A stretch of DNA of 64,000 nucleotides from JARIHD01 sp035758825. Its GTDB lineage: Bacteria; Patescibacteriota; Saccharimonadia; Saccharimonadales; UBA4665. The DNA is taken from the NCBI GenBank assembly GCA_035758825.1, contig DASTWA010000007.1, forward strand, positions 5,513-69,512, written 5' to 3'. This document shows positions 51,555-60,256 of the stretch, in pieces. Positions within the stretch are counted from its first letter, which is position 1. Each line of letters begins with the position of its first letter. Under the pieces are notes generated by a model. That model was given only the letters and a program-made list of their open reading frames with translations. It made no database searches and was not told the origin of the DNA. Position numbers and translations under genes: made by a program.

Positions 51555-51628
51555 CGGGGTGTGGCGCAGTTGGCTAGCGCGCAGCGTTCGGGACGCTGAG
51601 GTCGGAGGTTCAAGTCCTCTCACCCCGA
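51555..51628 (+). tRNA. tRNA-Pro(CGG)
   Basis: CGGGGTG/CACCCCG acceptor, anticodon loop TTCGGGA, T-loop GTTCAAGTC, A73 and encoded CCA (51629-51631). It differs from tRNA-Pro(TGG) at 45414 mainly in the anticodon arm, so it looks like a duplicate that changed its anticodon. A TAGAAT at 51535-51540 is a likely -10. Confidence 0.93.
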
Positions 51629-51631
51629 CCA

Positions 51632-51668
51632 TGAAAAGAGAGTTACTTATGGGTAGCTCTTTTTTCAT
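51632..51668 (+). terminator. Terminator of tRNA-Pro(CGG)
   Basis: AAAAGAG and adjacent bases pair with CTCTTTTTT across a loop containing TTATG, ending in a T run. The stem has a few mismatches. Confidence 0.6.
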
Positions 51669-51705
51669 GTCCCGTGCCACTTGCGGGCGGTGCTACAATA
51701 AAGCC

Positions 51706-52338
51706 ATGCTGGCAACGATCATTGTCGTTCTTGTTACTTTTTGCATTCTGGTGTTTTCGGAGTGGCTTTCCAGGTCAAAAGAAATCCATGCCGAGCTTAC
51801 TCGCAAGCTGGTCCACGTAGCGGTTGGAACGTTCGTAGCGTTTTGGCCGTTTTTTTTGAGCTGGCGCCAAATACAAATGTTGAGCTTGGCATTTTTTGTT
51901 GTCGTTGCACTGTCGGTAAAGTTTAATGTGTTTCGTTCGATCCATGCGGTCAAGCGGAATATGACCGGTGAGTTGCTGTTTGCCATTGTTATCGGCCTAC
52001 TCGCATTAATTAGTACCTCGGAATGGGTGTTTATGGCTGCTATGCTGCACCTGAGTATTGCCGACGGACTGGCAGCGGTCATCGGCGTGGGCTGGGGAGA
52101 CAACAACAGCTACAAGGTCTTTGGCCGGACTAAGAGTATAGCCGGAAGCGGGGCGTTCCTGATTTCGTCGTTCTGCATACTGCTTGTCTATATGTTGGCC
52201 GCTGATTCGACCACAAGTTTCCTCACACTGCTGTGGTTGCCGTTTGTGGCAACTGCCGCCGAGAATGTTGCCGTACAAGGAACAGACAACATCGTGATGC
52301 CGATGCTGATCGCCGTCGTCCTGACAAGTGGCGTTTAG
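51706..52338 (+). CDS. CTP-dependent lipid kinase-like protein (DGK1/dolichol kinase type)
   Basis: Protein of 210 residues with six or seven membrane helices. ELTRKLVHVAVG, MLHLSIADGLAAVIG, GRTKSIAGSGAF and AENVAVQGTDNIVMP match the block order of CTP-using diacylglycerol, dolichol and phytol kinases, related to phosphatidate cytidylyltransferase. It probably phosphorylates a polyprenol or diacylglycerol. ATG 51706: TACAAT (51694-51699, preceded by TGC) ends 6 bases upstream. The 3' end overlaps the convergent P-type ATPase by 4 bases. Confidence 0.8.
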   Translation: MLATIIVVLVTFCILVFSEWLSRSKEIHAELTRKLVHVAVGTFVAFWPFFLSWRQIQMLSLAFFVVVALSVKFNVFRSIHAVKRNMTGELLFAIVIGLLALISTSEWVFMAAMLHLSIADGLAAVIGVGWGDNNSYKVFGRTKSIAGSGAFLISSFCILLVYMLAADSTTSFLTLLWLPFVATAAENVAVQGTDNIVMPMLIAVVLTSGV

Positions 52339-54194
52339 CTGGCTTTTTTGGGTTTGGCTAGCGGACCAAACTTGCCGTGGGCGCGGAGAGCATTGAATAT
52401 GACTACGACATCCACCAGCTCCTGAATGGCCGCGCCATAGATTGGTTTGAACTTGCCGGTCGCAAAAACGAGCATCAATACGATGCTCAACCCTATGCCG
52501 ACCCAAATGCTTTGCTGGGCAATAAAGAAGGTACGCTTGGCGATTTCGCGTCCCTTTGCGACGCGGCTAAGATCGTCAAGCATCACCACAACATCAGCGG
52601 ATTCACTGGCGGCGGTTGACCCCCGCGCCCCAAGCGCAATGCCCAGATCACTTGCTGTTAGCACCGGTGCGTCGTTCACGCCGTCGCCGACAAAGGCGAC
52701 TGGGTGGTAGGGCAAATCTTCGATAGCGCGGATTTTGTCGCCAGGCAGCGTCTCGGCGTGGAAACGCGTAATGCCCAGCTGTTTGGCAATGCCTTTGGCA
52801 ACGGTTTTGTTGTCGCCGGTAACCATGAGCAGGTGTTTTACGCCGAGCTTTTGCAGATCCTCGAGTGTCTGTCTGGTTTCTGTGCGAAGCTCGTCCTTAA
52901 AGGTGATGACCCCGGCCAGTTTGCCGTCAATGGCAACGAATGCGGCCGTGGATTGGACTTCGTTGGGATTGAAGGTCCTGGGGAGGGCGACGTCCGACTC
53001 GCTCAGCATGCTCAGCCGGCCAACAAGGACATCGCGGGATTGGACTTTGGCGCTAAGGCCGCTGCCAGCTAGCTCGCGGACGTGCTTGGCTTTGGCGACA
53101 GTAATATGGCTTGCCTCAGCCTTGGCAACAATGGCTTTGGCCAAAATGTGGTTAGAGCTCTGTTCGAGAGACGCTGCCAGGCCGACTACGTCGCTGCGGC
53201 TGAACCCGTGGTATGTTTTGACTTGGTCCACCATAGGTTCACCCTTGGTCAGGGTGCCGGTTTTGTCAAAAGCGAAGGTTTGGGCTTCGGCGAACTTTTC
53301 GAGGGCGCCGCCGTTTTTGATGATAATGCCGTGCTTTGCCGAACGGCTCATCCCCGAGATGATAGCGATGGGTGCGGCCAGAATGAGCGGACAGGGGGTG
53401 GCCACGACAAGCACCTGCAGAAAGCGGAGTGAGTCTCCACTGAGCGCCCAAGCCGTACCGGCAATGCCAAAGGATATAACGGTAAAGGGGATGGCGTATT
53501 TGTCGGCTAAACGGACAAAAGGAGCCTGGCTCTTAGAAGCCGCCTGGACTAATTTGATGATTTGTTGGTATTGGCTGTCGGCAGCGGCGTGGAGCGCGCG
53601 GGCGGTAATGACGCCATCCTGGTTGATGGAGCCGCTCAGAATGTCTTCGCCAGTTTTTTTGACGGCTGGCAGGCTTTCGCCGGTAAGACTTGATTCGTCA
53701 AACCCGGCTGTGCCTTCGAGGATGGTGGCGTCGACCGGCACGACTTCTCCGGCTCGTATAACGATGCTATCACCCGCTTTGACCTCACTGGCTTTGACGT
53801 CGATCACTTTGCCATTTTTGAGCAGGTGGGCTTTTTGCGGCGAGCGTTGCAAGAGAGCGTCCAGCTCCCGTTTGGCCCGGTGACCGGCATAGTCTTCGAG
53901 CGACTCGCCGCCAGTGAGCATGAGTACAATAACCATCGCGGCCCAGTATTCATGCATGACGAGTGCGGTAATAATTGCGGTTGCCGCCAAAATATCGACA
54001 CCATATTTGCCCTCACGCAAGTCCTGAACCATGCCCCAAAGGAGTACTCCGGCCTCGGCCGAAATCACCGCGATCAGCGCCCAATGCGCAGCGGTGTCAA
54101 AGGATGCCAGGTCAAGCCCAAGCGCGATCATGGAAGTAAAAAGCGCTGCCGCAAATAAACGGTACTCACGTATGAAGTGTAGAAATTTTTTCAT
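52335..54194 (-). CDS. P1B-type heavy-metal-transporting ATPase
   Basis: Metal pump of 619 residues without an N-terminal HMA domain. It has ESSLTGESLPAVKKTGE in the A domain, membrane motif VVATPCPLILAAP, FDKTGTLTKGEP (phosphorylated Asp) and FVGDGVNDAPVLTASD. The membrane site is TPC, which is not the CPC of copper pumps. The usual N-domain HP dipeptide reads SNHILAKAI, with His kept and Pro replaced by Ile. Metal specificity is uncertain. ATG 54194 has GGAGC upstream and starts MKKFLHFIREYRL. Confidence 0.92.
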   Translation of the reverse strand: MKKFLHFIREYRLFAAALFTSMIALGLDLASFDTAAHWALIAVISAEAGVLLWGMVQDLREGKYGVDILAATAIITALVMHEYWAAMVIVLMLTGGESLEDYAGHRAKRELDALLQRSPQKAHLLKNGKVIDVKASEVKAGDSIVIRAGEVVPVDATILEGTAGFDESSLTGESLPAVKKTGEDILSGSINQDGVITARALHAAADSQYQQIIKLVQAASKSQAPFVRLADKYAIPFTVISFGIAGTAWALSGDSLRFLQVLVVATPCPLILAAPIAIISGMSRSAKHGIIIKNGGALEKFAEAQTFAFDKTGTLTKGEPMVDQVKTYHGFSRSDVVGLAASLEQSSNHILAKAIVAKAEASHITVAKAKHVRELAGSGLSAKVQSRDVLVGRLSMLSESDVALPRTFNPNEVQSTAAFVAIDGKLAGVITFKDELRTETRQTLEDLQKLGVKHLLMVTGDNKTVAKGIAKQLGITRFHAETLPGDKIRAIEDLPYHPVAFVGDGVNDAPVLTASDLGIALGARGSTAASESADVVVMLDDLSRVAKGREIAKRTFFIAQQSIWVGIGLSIVLMLVFATGKFKPIYGAAIQELVDVVVIFNALRAHGKFGPLAKPKKAS

Positions 54195-54244
54195 AAGCTC
54201 CAGTCTTTTAACTGTGTTTGCTATCAGTATACCATCAGGTATGC

Positions 54245-54793
54245 CTAACGGGGGTTTTCTGTTAGGAACGACACCGAAGGTACGTTTGTCCAACTTGCAA
54301 GGCATTCCTGCAGAATGAACACGCCGATTTCACGCACATCTTCGGGTATATCCTCCGTGGGGAGGGCGATGAGTTCCGGCATGGTAAAGGCCTTGATTTC
54401 GGCGGACTCGCTACGGTCGGCCGACCCAGGCGGCATGTCCTTGGCCGTAAAGGCGTAGGCTATGTCCGTGTGGTAGTGATCGGTATCTCCAAAACGCACG
54501 CTGATTGTCGTTACGGGCTGCGGATGCATGATACCTTCACTTATCGTTGCGGCTGGTATGCCGGGCTGCAAGAGGTCAAGCCGGCTCATGGAATAGCCTG
54601 ACTCTTCGGTTATTTCATGAGCCACGGCACTCCAGGGGCTTTCGTCCAGTTCGACATGCCCGCCAAACTGGAGGTATTTGTTGAGCTTACGATGTCTGTG
54701 AAGAAGTAGGGCCGGTGCGCGGCCTCCGGTGTAGACAATGTATGCACTGGCCGTAAGATCGTATTGGCCGGGGACGGTGTGAATATGCGACAT
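54245..54793 (-). CDS. Nudix hydrolase
   Basis: Protein of 182 residues. The Nudix box GHVELDESPWSAVAHEITEE then SGY keeps the metal glutamates but has His in place of the conserved Arg. LLLHRHRKLNKYLQFGGHVE is like ADP-ribose/NTP pyrophosphatase-type proteins. Substrate unknown. It lies upstream of the P-type ATPase on the same strand. Confidence 0.85.
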   Translation of the reverse strand: MSHIHTVPGQYDLTASAYIVYTGGRAPALLLHRHRKLNKYLQFGGHVELDESPWSAVAHEITEESGYSMSRLDLLQPGIPAATISEGIMHPQPVTTISVRFGDTDHYHTDIAYAFTAKDMPPGSADRSESAEIKAFTMPELIALPTEDIPEDVREIGVFILQECLASWTNVPSVSFLTENPR

Positions 54794-54819
54794 GGGGATT
54801 ACCTACTCTGTAACTTCTA

Positions 54820-55101
54820 TCACCATTGAGGTAAGGTTATATCTGCGTCAATAAGAGGCTGCACAGGCTGTGGTTCGCTAAAGGTCACACTGGGTTTGTC
54901 GGTGCAGGCGACGGAGCCTTCGTTGGTTGCGTTGGGGTCTGCAGGGATAAGGGGACTGGTGGCGCGCGGGGATTCACAGATGCCGGGGTTTACCTCTTTG
55001 TCGCAAGATACAAGACAGCCCGCAAGCAGCAGCGCGCCACCGCCGCGGGCCGGGGTTCTTATTGAGCCGCTACCAATGCTTTGCTCATGTATAGCCATCA
55101 T
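54820..55101 (-). CDS. Small hypothetical, possible lipoprotein
   Basis: Protein of 93 residues. ATG 55101 is preceded by AGGAGAAAGG, a good ribosome site. GGGALLLAGCLVSC (about 20-33) contains a lipobox-like LAGC, but the hydrophobic stretch is short and preceded by a long polar segment, so export is doubtful. The rest is Pro-rich and acidic with three more cysteines. No family recognised. Confidence 0.5.
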   Translation of the reverse strand: MMAIHEQSIGSGSIRTPARGGGALLLAGCLVSCDKEVNPGICESPRATSPLIPADPNATNEGSVACTDKPSVTFSEPQPVQPLIDADITLPQW

Positions 55102-55147
55102 GCACCTTTCTCCTAATAGATAATACAAATAAAACTATACCAAACAA

Positions 55148-55174
55148 AAAGGGCTCTCATTGCGAGAGTCCTTT
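55148..55174 (-). terminator. Terminator of tRNA-His
   Basis: On the minus strand AAAGGACTCTC pairs with GAGAGCCCTTT around GCAAT, followed by TT. It lies about 12 bases after the tRNA-His CCA. Confidence 0.85.
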
Positions 55175-55188
55175 AAATATCATCATGG

Positions 55189-55263
55189 GGCGAATGATGG
55201 GGGTCGAACCCACGGCCTCCGGAGCCACAATCCAGCGCTCTAACCAACTGAGCTACATCCGCC
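55189..55263 (-). tRNA. tRNA-His(GTG)
   Basis: Acceptor GCGGATG/CATTCGC with the His-specific extra G(-1) opposite C73, anticodon loop TTGTGGC, T-loop TTCGACC. CCA is encoded (55188-55186). Confidence 0.92.
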
Positions 55264-55406
55264 AAATCAAATCTGACGGGAGTATTGTAGCATTTTTCAA
55301 GAGGTAATTCTAGCCTATGATTTCAAAACCAAAGCTTAGCGGAGTTTACTTTACAAAAATGCCATGCTACCATCGATCATAATAGACAACAAGGACAATT
55401 TATTGT

Positions 55407-55781
55407 ATGAGTGAGATTATCGAACCCGGTTTTACATTGGACGAAGATGAGGAACGTTTTGGCCCTGACTTTTGGGCACAGCACCCGGACTCCCCGGATC
55501 GTGTCGCTTTGCGCGAATGGATTGATGGGCCTCTTATGCGGGCCGGCGAGATGGCTGTGCATGCTGTTATGGAGGAGTCCTACCAGAGGTCCCGGGCACA
55601 AGCGGCCCATGCCAATCAGGGCGGCGGATTCCCCGTGCCAATTATAGATAATGTCGCTTTTGCGCCTGTTGCTCCCGAAAAAGTCGCTTCGGTTATCCCG
55701 ATTGAAGCTGCGCCAAGCCGCAGGCGGAGGCAACGGTTTACGGGCTCAAGCCGTGACACGCTAGAGACAAACGTTAACTAA
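55407..55781 (+). CDS. Hypothetical soluble protein
   Basis: Protein of 124 residues, acidic at the N-terminus (FTLDEDEERFGPDFWAQHPD), with a helical middle and a basic tail (SRRRRQRF). No membrane segment or known family. AAGGA (55391-55395) lies 11 bases before the ATG. It is flanked by tRNA genes on the opposite strand and ends at a terminator. Confidence 0.6.
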   Translation: MSEIIEPGFTLDEDEERFGPDFWAQHPDSPDRVALREWIDGPLMRAGEMAVHAVMEESYQRSRAQAAHANQGGGFPVPIIDNVAFAPVAPEKVASVIPIEAAPSRRRRQRFTGSSRDTLETNVN

Positions 55782-55818
55782 AATAGCCGCACACTGTCGT
55801 AGTGGCGGTTATTTTTAC
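55782..55818. terminator. Bidirectional terminator after 55407 gene
   Basis: AATAGCCGCAC pairs imperfectly with GTGGCGGTTATT around a loop, followed by TTTT on the plus strand. On the minus strand it lies just after tRNA-Arg(TCT) and can serve both. Confidence 0.7.
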
Positions 55819-55831
55819 ATACAATTACTGG

Positions 55832-55905
55832 TGCCCCGGGTTGGATTCGAACCAACGACCTTAGGCTTAGAAGTCCTCTGCTCTATCCAGCTGAGCTACC
55901 AGGGC
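55832..55905 (-). tRNA. tRNA-Arg(TCT)
   Basis: GCCCTGG/CCGGGGC acceptor (one G-U), D-arm TAGCTCAGCTGGATAGAGC, anticodon loop CTTCTAA, T-loop GTTCGAATC, A73, encoded CCA (55831-55829). The anticodon stem has an A-G mispair at 31-39, as in the tRNA-Met here. Confidence 0.9.
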
Positions 55906-55923
55906 ACAATTATAAATTGCTGG

Positions 55924-55996
55924 TGCGGGTAGAGAGAATCGAACTCTCATCTCCAGCTTGGAAGGCTGGCATACGAAGCCATTGTACGATACCCGC
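55924..55996 (-). tRNA. tRNA-Gly(TCC)
   Basis: GCGGGTA/TACCCGC acceptor, anticodon loop CTTCCAA on stem CCAGC/GCTGG, T-loop GTTCGATTC, A73, encoded CCA (55923-55921). It lies 18 bases upstream of tRNA-Arg(TCT) on the same strand, probably one transcript. Confidence 0.92.
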
Positions 55997-56055
55997 AGCT
56001 AGCCTCGATTATACCAGATGGCAACAGGAATGCGTACGGGGCCGTTCGGCCATTT

Positions 56056-57576
56056 TTAAAAATCGTGGAAGACTTGGATTTGAGCGCCGAGCGAGTTAAG
56101 CCGTTCGGCCAGGTCTTCGTAGCCGCGGTTGATGGTGTAGACATTGCGTAGTGTCGAGATGCCGTCGGCTGCAAGCATGCCGATCAGGAGCAGGCTGGCC
56201 GGACGAAGGGCTGGCGGACAGACCACGTCGGCCTTGTTGAATTTGGTTGGCCCTTGGATGTATAAGCGGTGCGGGTCGGCCAGGTCAACCTGCATGCCCA
56301 CTTTAGTCATTTCGGTGTAGTAGATGGCGCGGTTTTCGTACATCCAGTCATGGATGAGTGTGCGGCCATGGGCGACACCGGCGATCGGCACAAAGTACGG
56401 CAGGTTGTCGGCGTTGATGCCGGGGTAAGTAGCGGGATGGATTTTTTCGGTGAGGGCACGGAGTTTGCCATTGTGCTTGTGGATGGTCAGGTCGACAAGG
56501 TCGGTTTTGCCATTGGCGGCCTTGTACCGCTCGCTGGCGTCAATGATTGCGCCCATCTTTTTGAGTTTGAGTAGTTCCAGGCTCATGAAAGAAATCGGCA
56601 CACGGCGGATGGTGATTTCGGAATTGGTAGTAAGGGCTGCCGAGGTAAAGAACATGGCTTCGATGGGGTCTTCGGCGGGCGAATAGGTAATGTTCTTTTT
56701 GATTGTCGGCACACCGGTGACCTTAATGGAGGTGCCCCGGCCGAATTCGACCCGCACGCCAAGTTTTTGCAGGAAGAAGGCCACGTCCTGGACCATGTAA
56801 TTAGTGGTGCCGAATTCGATGATGGTTTCGCCGGCAGTCCGTGCGGCGGCAAATAAGGTGTTTTCGGTAACGGTGTCACCGGCTTCGTAAAGGGTGACCC
56901 GGCCAGCGGGCTTTTTGCTGACGCTTACGTCGTAGTGACCCTGGCTGGCGACGACATTGAGACCGAACTCCTCAAGGGCGTATAGGTGCGGAGTAACGCT
57001 GCGGGTTCCCAGTTTGCAGCCGCCGGCGTAAGGGATTTTGAATTCCTTGTAGTCGTGCATCAGCGGGCCCAGCATCATAAGCACCGAGCGGGTTTTGCGG
57101 GCCGCGTCAGCGTCCATCTGGTCGAGCTTGAGTTTTTGCGGGCGCCGGATTTCGAGGCTGTTCCCGTCGAACCATTTAACTTGCACGCCAATACTTTCCA
57201 GGACTTCGATGATGCGGTATACCTCTTCGATCCGCGGGAAATTGACAAATTTGGTTACGCCGTAATTAAGGAGACTGGCGCATAGCAATCCGACGGCAGC
57301 GTTCTTGCTGGTCTTGAGCGTAATCTCGCCGTGCAGCTCGTGGCCGCCTTCGATCCGGAGGTTGACGGCGCTATTGCCGAGGCTGATGAGCTGCTTGTTC
57401 AGCACGTCGCTGATCCGGCCCATGGTCTCGAGGCTTAGGTTCTGCTTGCCGTGTTCCATGCGGTTGACCGCCGATTGGCTGGTACCGAGTTTGGTGGCGA
57501 ACTCAGCCTGGGTAAGGCCGCGTTCTTGACGAATTTGCGCTATTAGGTGTCCGATCTTCTCGTTTGTGGTGCTCAT
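56056..57576 (-). CDS. murA: MurA (UDP-GlcNAc enolpyruvyl transferase) fused to an XRE HTH
   Basis: Protein of 506 residues. Residues 1-65 are an XRE/Cro-type HTH (AQIRQERGLTQAEFATKLG and SQSAVNRMEHGKQNLSLETM). From about 72 it is MurA: Lys91-Asn92 in LKTSKNAA, catalytic Cys187 in YAGGCKLGTRS, and LRPASLLLIGML near the end. MurA makes the first committed step of peptidoglycan, adding enolpyruvate from PEP. A normal MurA is about 420 residues, so the HTH is a true addition in the same frame. It may let the enzyme bind DNA and sense its own pathway. TATATT is 9 bases before the ATG. Confidence 0.92.
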   Translation of the reverse strand: MSTTNEKIGHLIAQIRQERGLTQAEFATKLGTSQSAVNRMEHGKQNLSLETMGRISDVLNKQLISLGNSAVNLRIEGGHELHGEITLKTSKNAAVGLLCASLLNYGVTKFVNFPRIEEVYRIIEVLESIGVQVKWFDGNSLEIRRPQKLKLDQMDADAARKTRSVLMMLGPLMHDYKEFKIPYAGGCKLGTRSVTPHLYALEEFGLNVVASQGHYDVSVSKKPAGRVTLYEAGDTVTENTLFAAARTAGETIIEFGTTNYMVQDVAFFLQKLGVRVEFGRGTSIKVTGVPTIKKNITYSPAEDPIEAMFFTSAALTTNSEITIRRVPISFMSLELLKLKKMGAIIDASERYKAANGKTDLVDLTIHKHNGKLRALTEKIHPATYPGINADNLPYFVPIAGVAHGRTLIHDWMYENRAIYYTEMTKVGMQVDLADPHRLYIQGPTKFNKADVVCPPALRPASLLLIGMLAADGISTLRNVYTINRGYEDLAERLNSLGAQIQVFHDF

Positions 57577-57689
57577 AGTGATAACAATATATCATGATTG
57601 ATATTTTGTTGGCAAGTTTAACCAGAAGCGTCTTGCGAGGGCAAGGAGTTGTAATTACTACTCAAATTTTAGCACTTTTAGCAAGGGCT

Positions 57690-57778
57690 TGTTACAATGG
57701 GCACATGATCTAGCTACTCTCCTTTACTAGCCGAAAAGAATATGACAAACAACGTATCCTTGAGGAGGAGATAGCCCC
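57690..57778 (+). promoter_or_regulatory. glyA promoter and leader with possible leader peptide
   Basis: Extended -10 TG-T-TACAAT (57693-57698) and a leader of about 75 bases, unusual in a window full of leaderless genes. It contains a short frame 57742-57774 (MTNNVSLRRR) whose last codons AGG AGG AGA form the glyA Shine-Dalgarno. Translation of this frame would cover the ribosome site. Function not shown. Confidence 0.4.
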
Positions 57779-59044
57779 ATGAATGACAAAGAAATTGCAG
57801 AGCTTATTGCAAAAGAAACCCAGCGCCAACGCGACGGGTTAGAGATGATTCCGAGCGAGAACCATACATCTAAAGATGTTCTGGCGGCGCTTGGTTCGCG
57901 TTTGACCGATAAATATTCCGAAGGCTATCCCGGCATGCGGTATTATGGCGGCTGCCAATATGTGGATGCCGTCGAGAATTTGGCCCGTGAGCGGGCAAAG
58001 GCTTTATTTGGCGTGACTCATGCCAATGTCCAGCCGTATTCTGGCTCACCGGCCAATATGGCGGTGTATTTTGCATTGGCTGACCCAGGTGATACGGTGA
58101 TGGGCCTTGAGCTGTTCTTTGGCGGTCACATGACCCATGGCCTTAAAGTAAACTTTTCCGGCAAGTGGTTCAACTCGGTGCAGTACCGTACCGGCAAAGA
58201 CGGTTATCTGGACTACGATGGTATGGCCGAACTTGTCAAGGAGCACCAACCCAAACTTATTTTTACGGGGTTTACGGCGTATCCGCGCACCATCGATTGG
58301 CAGCGGCTCCGGGAAATTGCCGATCTGTCAGGAGCATTCCTGGTAGCGGATATTTCGCATATTGCCGGTTTGATTGTTGCTGGTGCCCATCCGTCACCCG
58401 CCGGTATCGCCGATGTTATTACAACGACCACCCACAAGACGCTGCGTGGTCCGCGCGGCGCGATGATCTTGTGCAACGGCAATCCGTCTAACCCCTTGAA
58501 GGCTATGCCGCGCACCAAAGAGAACCTGCCTACGCTTGTTGACCGGGCAATCATCCCCGGCCTGCAGGGTGGCCCACACAACCACCAGACGGCGGCAATA
58601 GCGGTGGCCCTGCGTGAGGCATCGCAACCCGAGTTTAAGGATTATGGGCATCAGATCGTCAAGAATGCCAAGCGCTTGGCCGATCAACTGATGGGTCGTG
58701 GCTTTAGTCTGGTAACCGGCGGAACAGATAATCACTTGCTGCTGCTTGACCTCACCAACAAGGGTGTAAAGGGCAAGGAAGCCGAAGTGGCGCTGGGCGC
58801 CGCCGGCATTACCGTAAACAAGAATACCGTACCATTCGATCCTCGTCCGGCATTCGACCCTAGCGGTATCCGTATGGGCACGCCCGCACTGACTACGCGG
58901 GGAATGAAGGAAGCCGAGATGGATCAGGTCGCCGCCTGGATTGACGATGCAATCACCCACCGTGGTGACGACAAGAGGCTCACGCAGCTACATCAAGAGA
59001 TAACTGCCTTTACCAAAGCGTTCCCGTTGCCAGGGGAGAAATAA
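57779..59044 (+). CDS. glyA: Serine hydroxymethyltransferase
   Basis: PLP enzyme of 421 residues converting serine to glycine with transfer of a one-carbon unit to tetrahydrofolate. It has EMIPSENHTSKDVLAALGS, YSEGYPGMRYYGGCQYVDAV, VADISHIAGLI and the PLP lysine in TTTTHKTLRGPRG. GGAGGAG lies 9 bases before the ATG. The stop overlaps the Nudix gene (TAATG). In a reduced genome it links one-carbon and amino-acid supply. Confidence 0.97.
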   Translation: MNDKEIAELIAKETQRQRDGLEMIPSENHTSKDVLAALGSRLTDKYSEGYPGMRYYGGCQYVDAVENLARERAKALFGVTHANVQPYSGSPANMAVYFALADPGDTVMGLELFFGGHMTHGLKVNFSGKWFNSVQYRTGKDGYLDYDGMAELVKEHQPKLIFTGFTAYPRTIDWQRLREIADLSGAFLVADISHIAGLIVAGAHPSPAGIADVITTTTHKTLRGPRGAMILCNGNPSNPLKAMPRTKENLPTLVDRAIIPGLQGGPHNHQTAAIAVALREASQPEFKDYGHQIVKNAKRLADQLMGRGFSLVTGGTDNHLLLLDLTNKGVKGKEAEVALGAAGITVNKNTVPFDPRPAFDPSGIRMGTPALTTRGMKEAEMDQVAAWIDDAITHRGDDKRLTQLHQEITAFTKAFPLPGEK

Positions 59045-59505
59045 TGGACGCCCGGTTTGTATCCCGTTCAGCAGTCTTTGTGGCCCTTAGGGACAAAGAG
59101 GGCAAGGTGCTCTTGCACCGCCGCGCAAATACGGGCTTTATGGATGGTCGGTATGACCTGCCGTCCGGCCATGTCGAAAAGGACGAGCCGGTGCTGCAAT
59201 CCGCTGCCCGCGAGCTGCAAGAAGAGACTGGAATTTCGGTCGCCGAGTCTGGCCTCAGGCTCTGGCACATTAACCAGTTCGCTGCGAACGGCGAGTACTA
59301 CTATAATTTCTTCTTTGTTGTCGATGATTGGGAAGGCGAACCGACAATTATGGAACCCCAGAAGTGTGACGACATGCAGTTTTTTGCACTTGACACGCTG
59401 CCTAAGTTAACGGCCGGTAGCCACGTGGCCCTGGCCCATATTGGGAGTGACCATGTGACTTTCGGTTACATTGACCAGGCCGTATTCGAAGAAATCGCTG
59501 CGTAA
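59044..59505 (+). CDS. Nudix hydrolase
   Basis: Protein of 153 residues with a full Nudix box GHVEKDEPVLQSAARELQEE then TGI. It has VLLHRRANTGFMDGRYDLPS before the box. Start overlaps the glyA stop (TAATG), so translation is coupled. Substrate unknown; housecleaning of modified nucleotides or a cofactor role near glyA are possibilities. Confidence 0.88.
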   Translation: MDARFVSRSAVFVALRDKEGKVLLHRRANTGFMDGRYDLPSGHVEKDEPVLQSAARELQEETGISVAESGLRLWHINQFAANGEYYYNFFFVVDDWEGEPTIMEPQKCDDMQFFALDTLPKLTAGSHVALAHIGSDHVTFGYIDQAVFEEIAA

Positions 59506-59509
59506 GACC

Positions 59510-60223
59510 CTACTGTCCACGTGCTCTCGAATATAGTTCGAACCCGCTATAGGCTACGGTTGCGGCCATCGCCAAAAATCCTAGGCCGAGGCCTAGCCGC
59601 GCCGATATTTTTTCGATTCTTGAGATTTGTCGCCGGTGGCGGAAGCTTTCTCTTGGCGGTGTGTTGGGTTCATCCCACCCTTTCATGAATTCGTCAAATC
59701 TACGGTCGAGTTCCTCTTCTGAGAGATAACGAAAACCAGTCGAACCGTCCGGCAGTACCGAGGATCGGCCGCCGCGGCGTCTTGGTTGGCGCCCTGTAGT
59801 AGTGTGTGGTGCGGCTGACCGGCGGTAGCGCGTCTCGGGTAGTGCCTCTACTTCTCCCGTTGGCTCTACTTGTTGCTGTGGGCGCATCGAAGCCTGTGCA
59901 CTGTCATCGAAATTGTGTGGCTTGTCCCGAACCGGCGCCGCATGTGCTGGCCTTCTGGGCTCAATTGGGTTTGCGTGCATGGCGAACCTGCGGATGCCGT
60001 TCGGAACCTGGGTGGGCTCCATTATGGGGGGTGATGTGTCGTGCTGCGCGTGGCGGCCAGGAGTGTATCCCCCGTATTCACTTGGCTGATAAGCATTCGG
60101 CACTTGCTCGTAGGTGGGGCCCTGGTTAAGTTGCTCTTGGTTGACGTATGTTATGAGGCGCTGCAGTACTTCTTCGGGTGGTTCTCCCGGATGCATGTAG
60201 GTCGGCGCGGTCATTGATTCCAT
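59510..60223 (-). CDS. Tail-anchored protein with disordered N-terminus
   Basis: Protein of 237 residues. A long Pro/Gln/Arg-rich low-complexity region (1-165) is followed by a short helical segment (YLSEEELDRRFDEFMKGWDE) and one C-terminal membrane helix (about 213-230, LGLGLGFLAMAATVAYSGF). GGAGGGT precedes the ATG. No family recognised; it could be a cytoplasmic scaffold anchored at the membrane. Confidence 0.65.
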   Translation of the reverse strand: MESMTAPTYMHPGEPPEEVLQRLITYVNQEQLNQGPTYEQVPNAYQPSEYGGYTPGRHAQHDTSPPIMEPTQVPNGIRRFAMHANPIEPRRPAHAAPVRDKPHNFDDSAQASMRPQQQVEPTGEVEALPETRYRRSAAPHTTTGRQPRRRGGRSSVLPDGSTGFRYLSEEELDRRFDEFMKGWDEPNTPPRESFRHRRQISRIEKISARLGLGLGFLAMAATVAYSGFELYSRARGQ

Positions 60224-60256
60224 AGGTACCCTCCAATTTGGTTTGTTTTTTTGAAA

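Noticed and set aside
51532..52338. A 268-codon reading frame beginning at 51532
   Set aside because: Its first 58 codons run through tRNA-Pro(CGG) and its terminator. The real start is ATG 51706 behind a TACAAT box.
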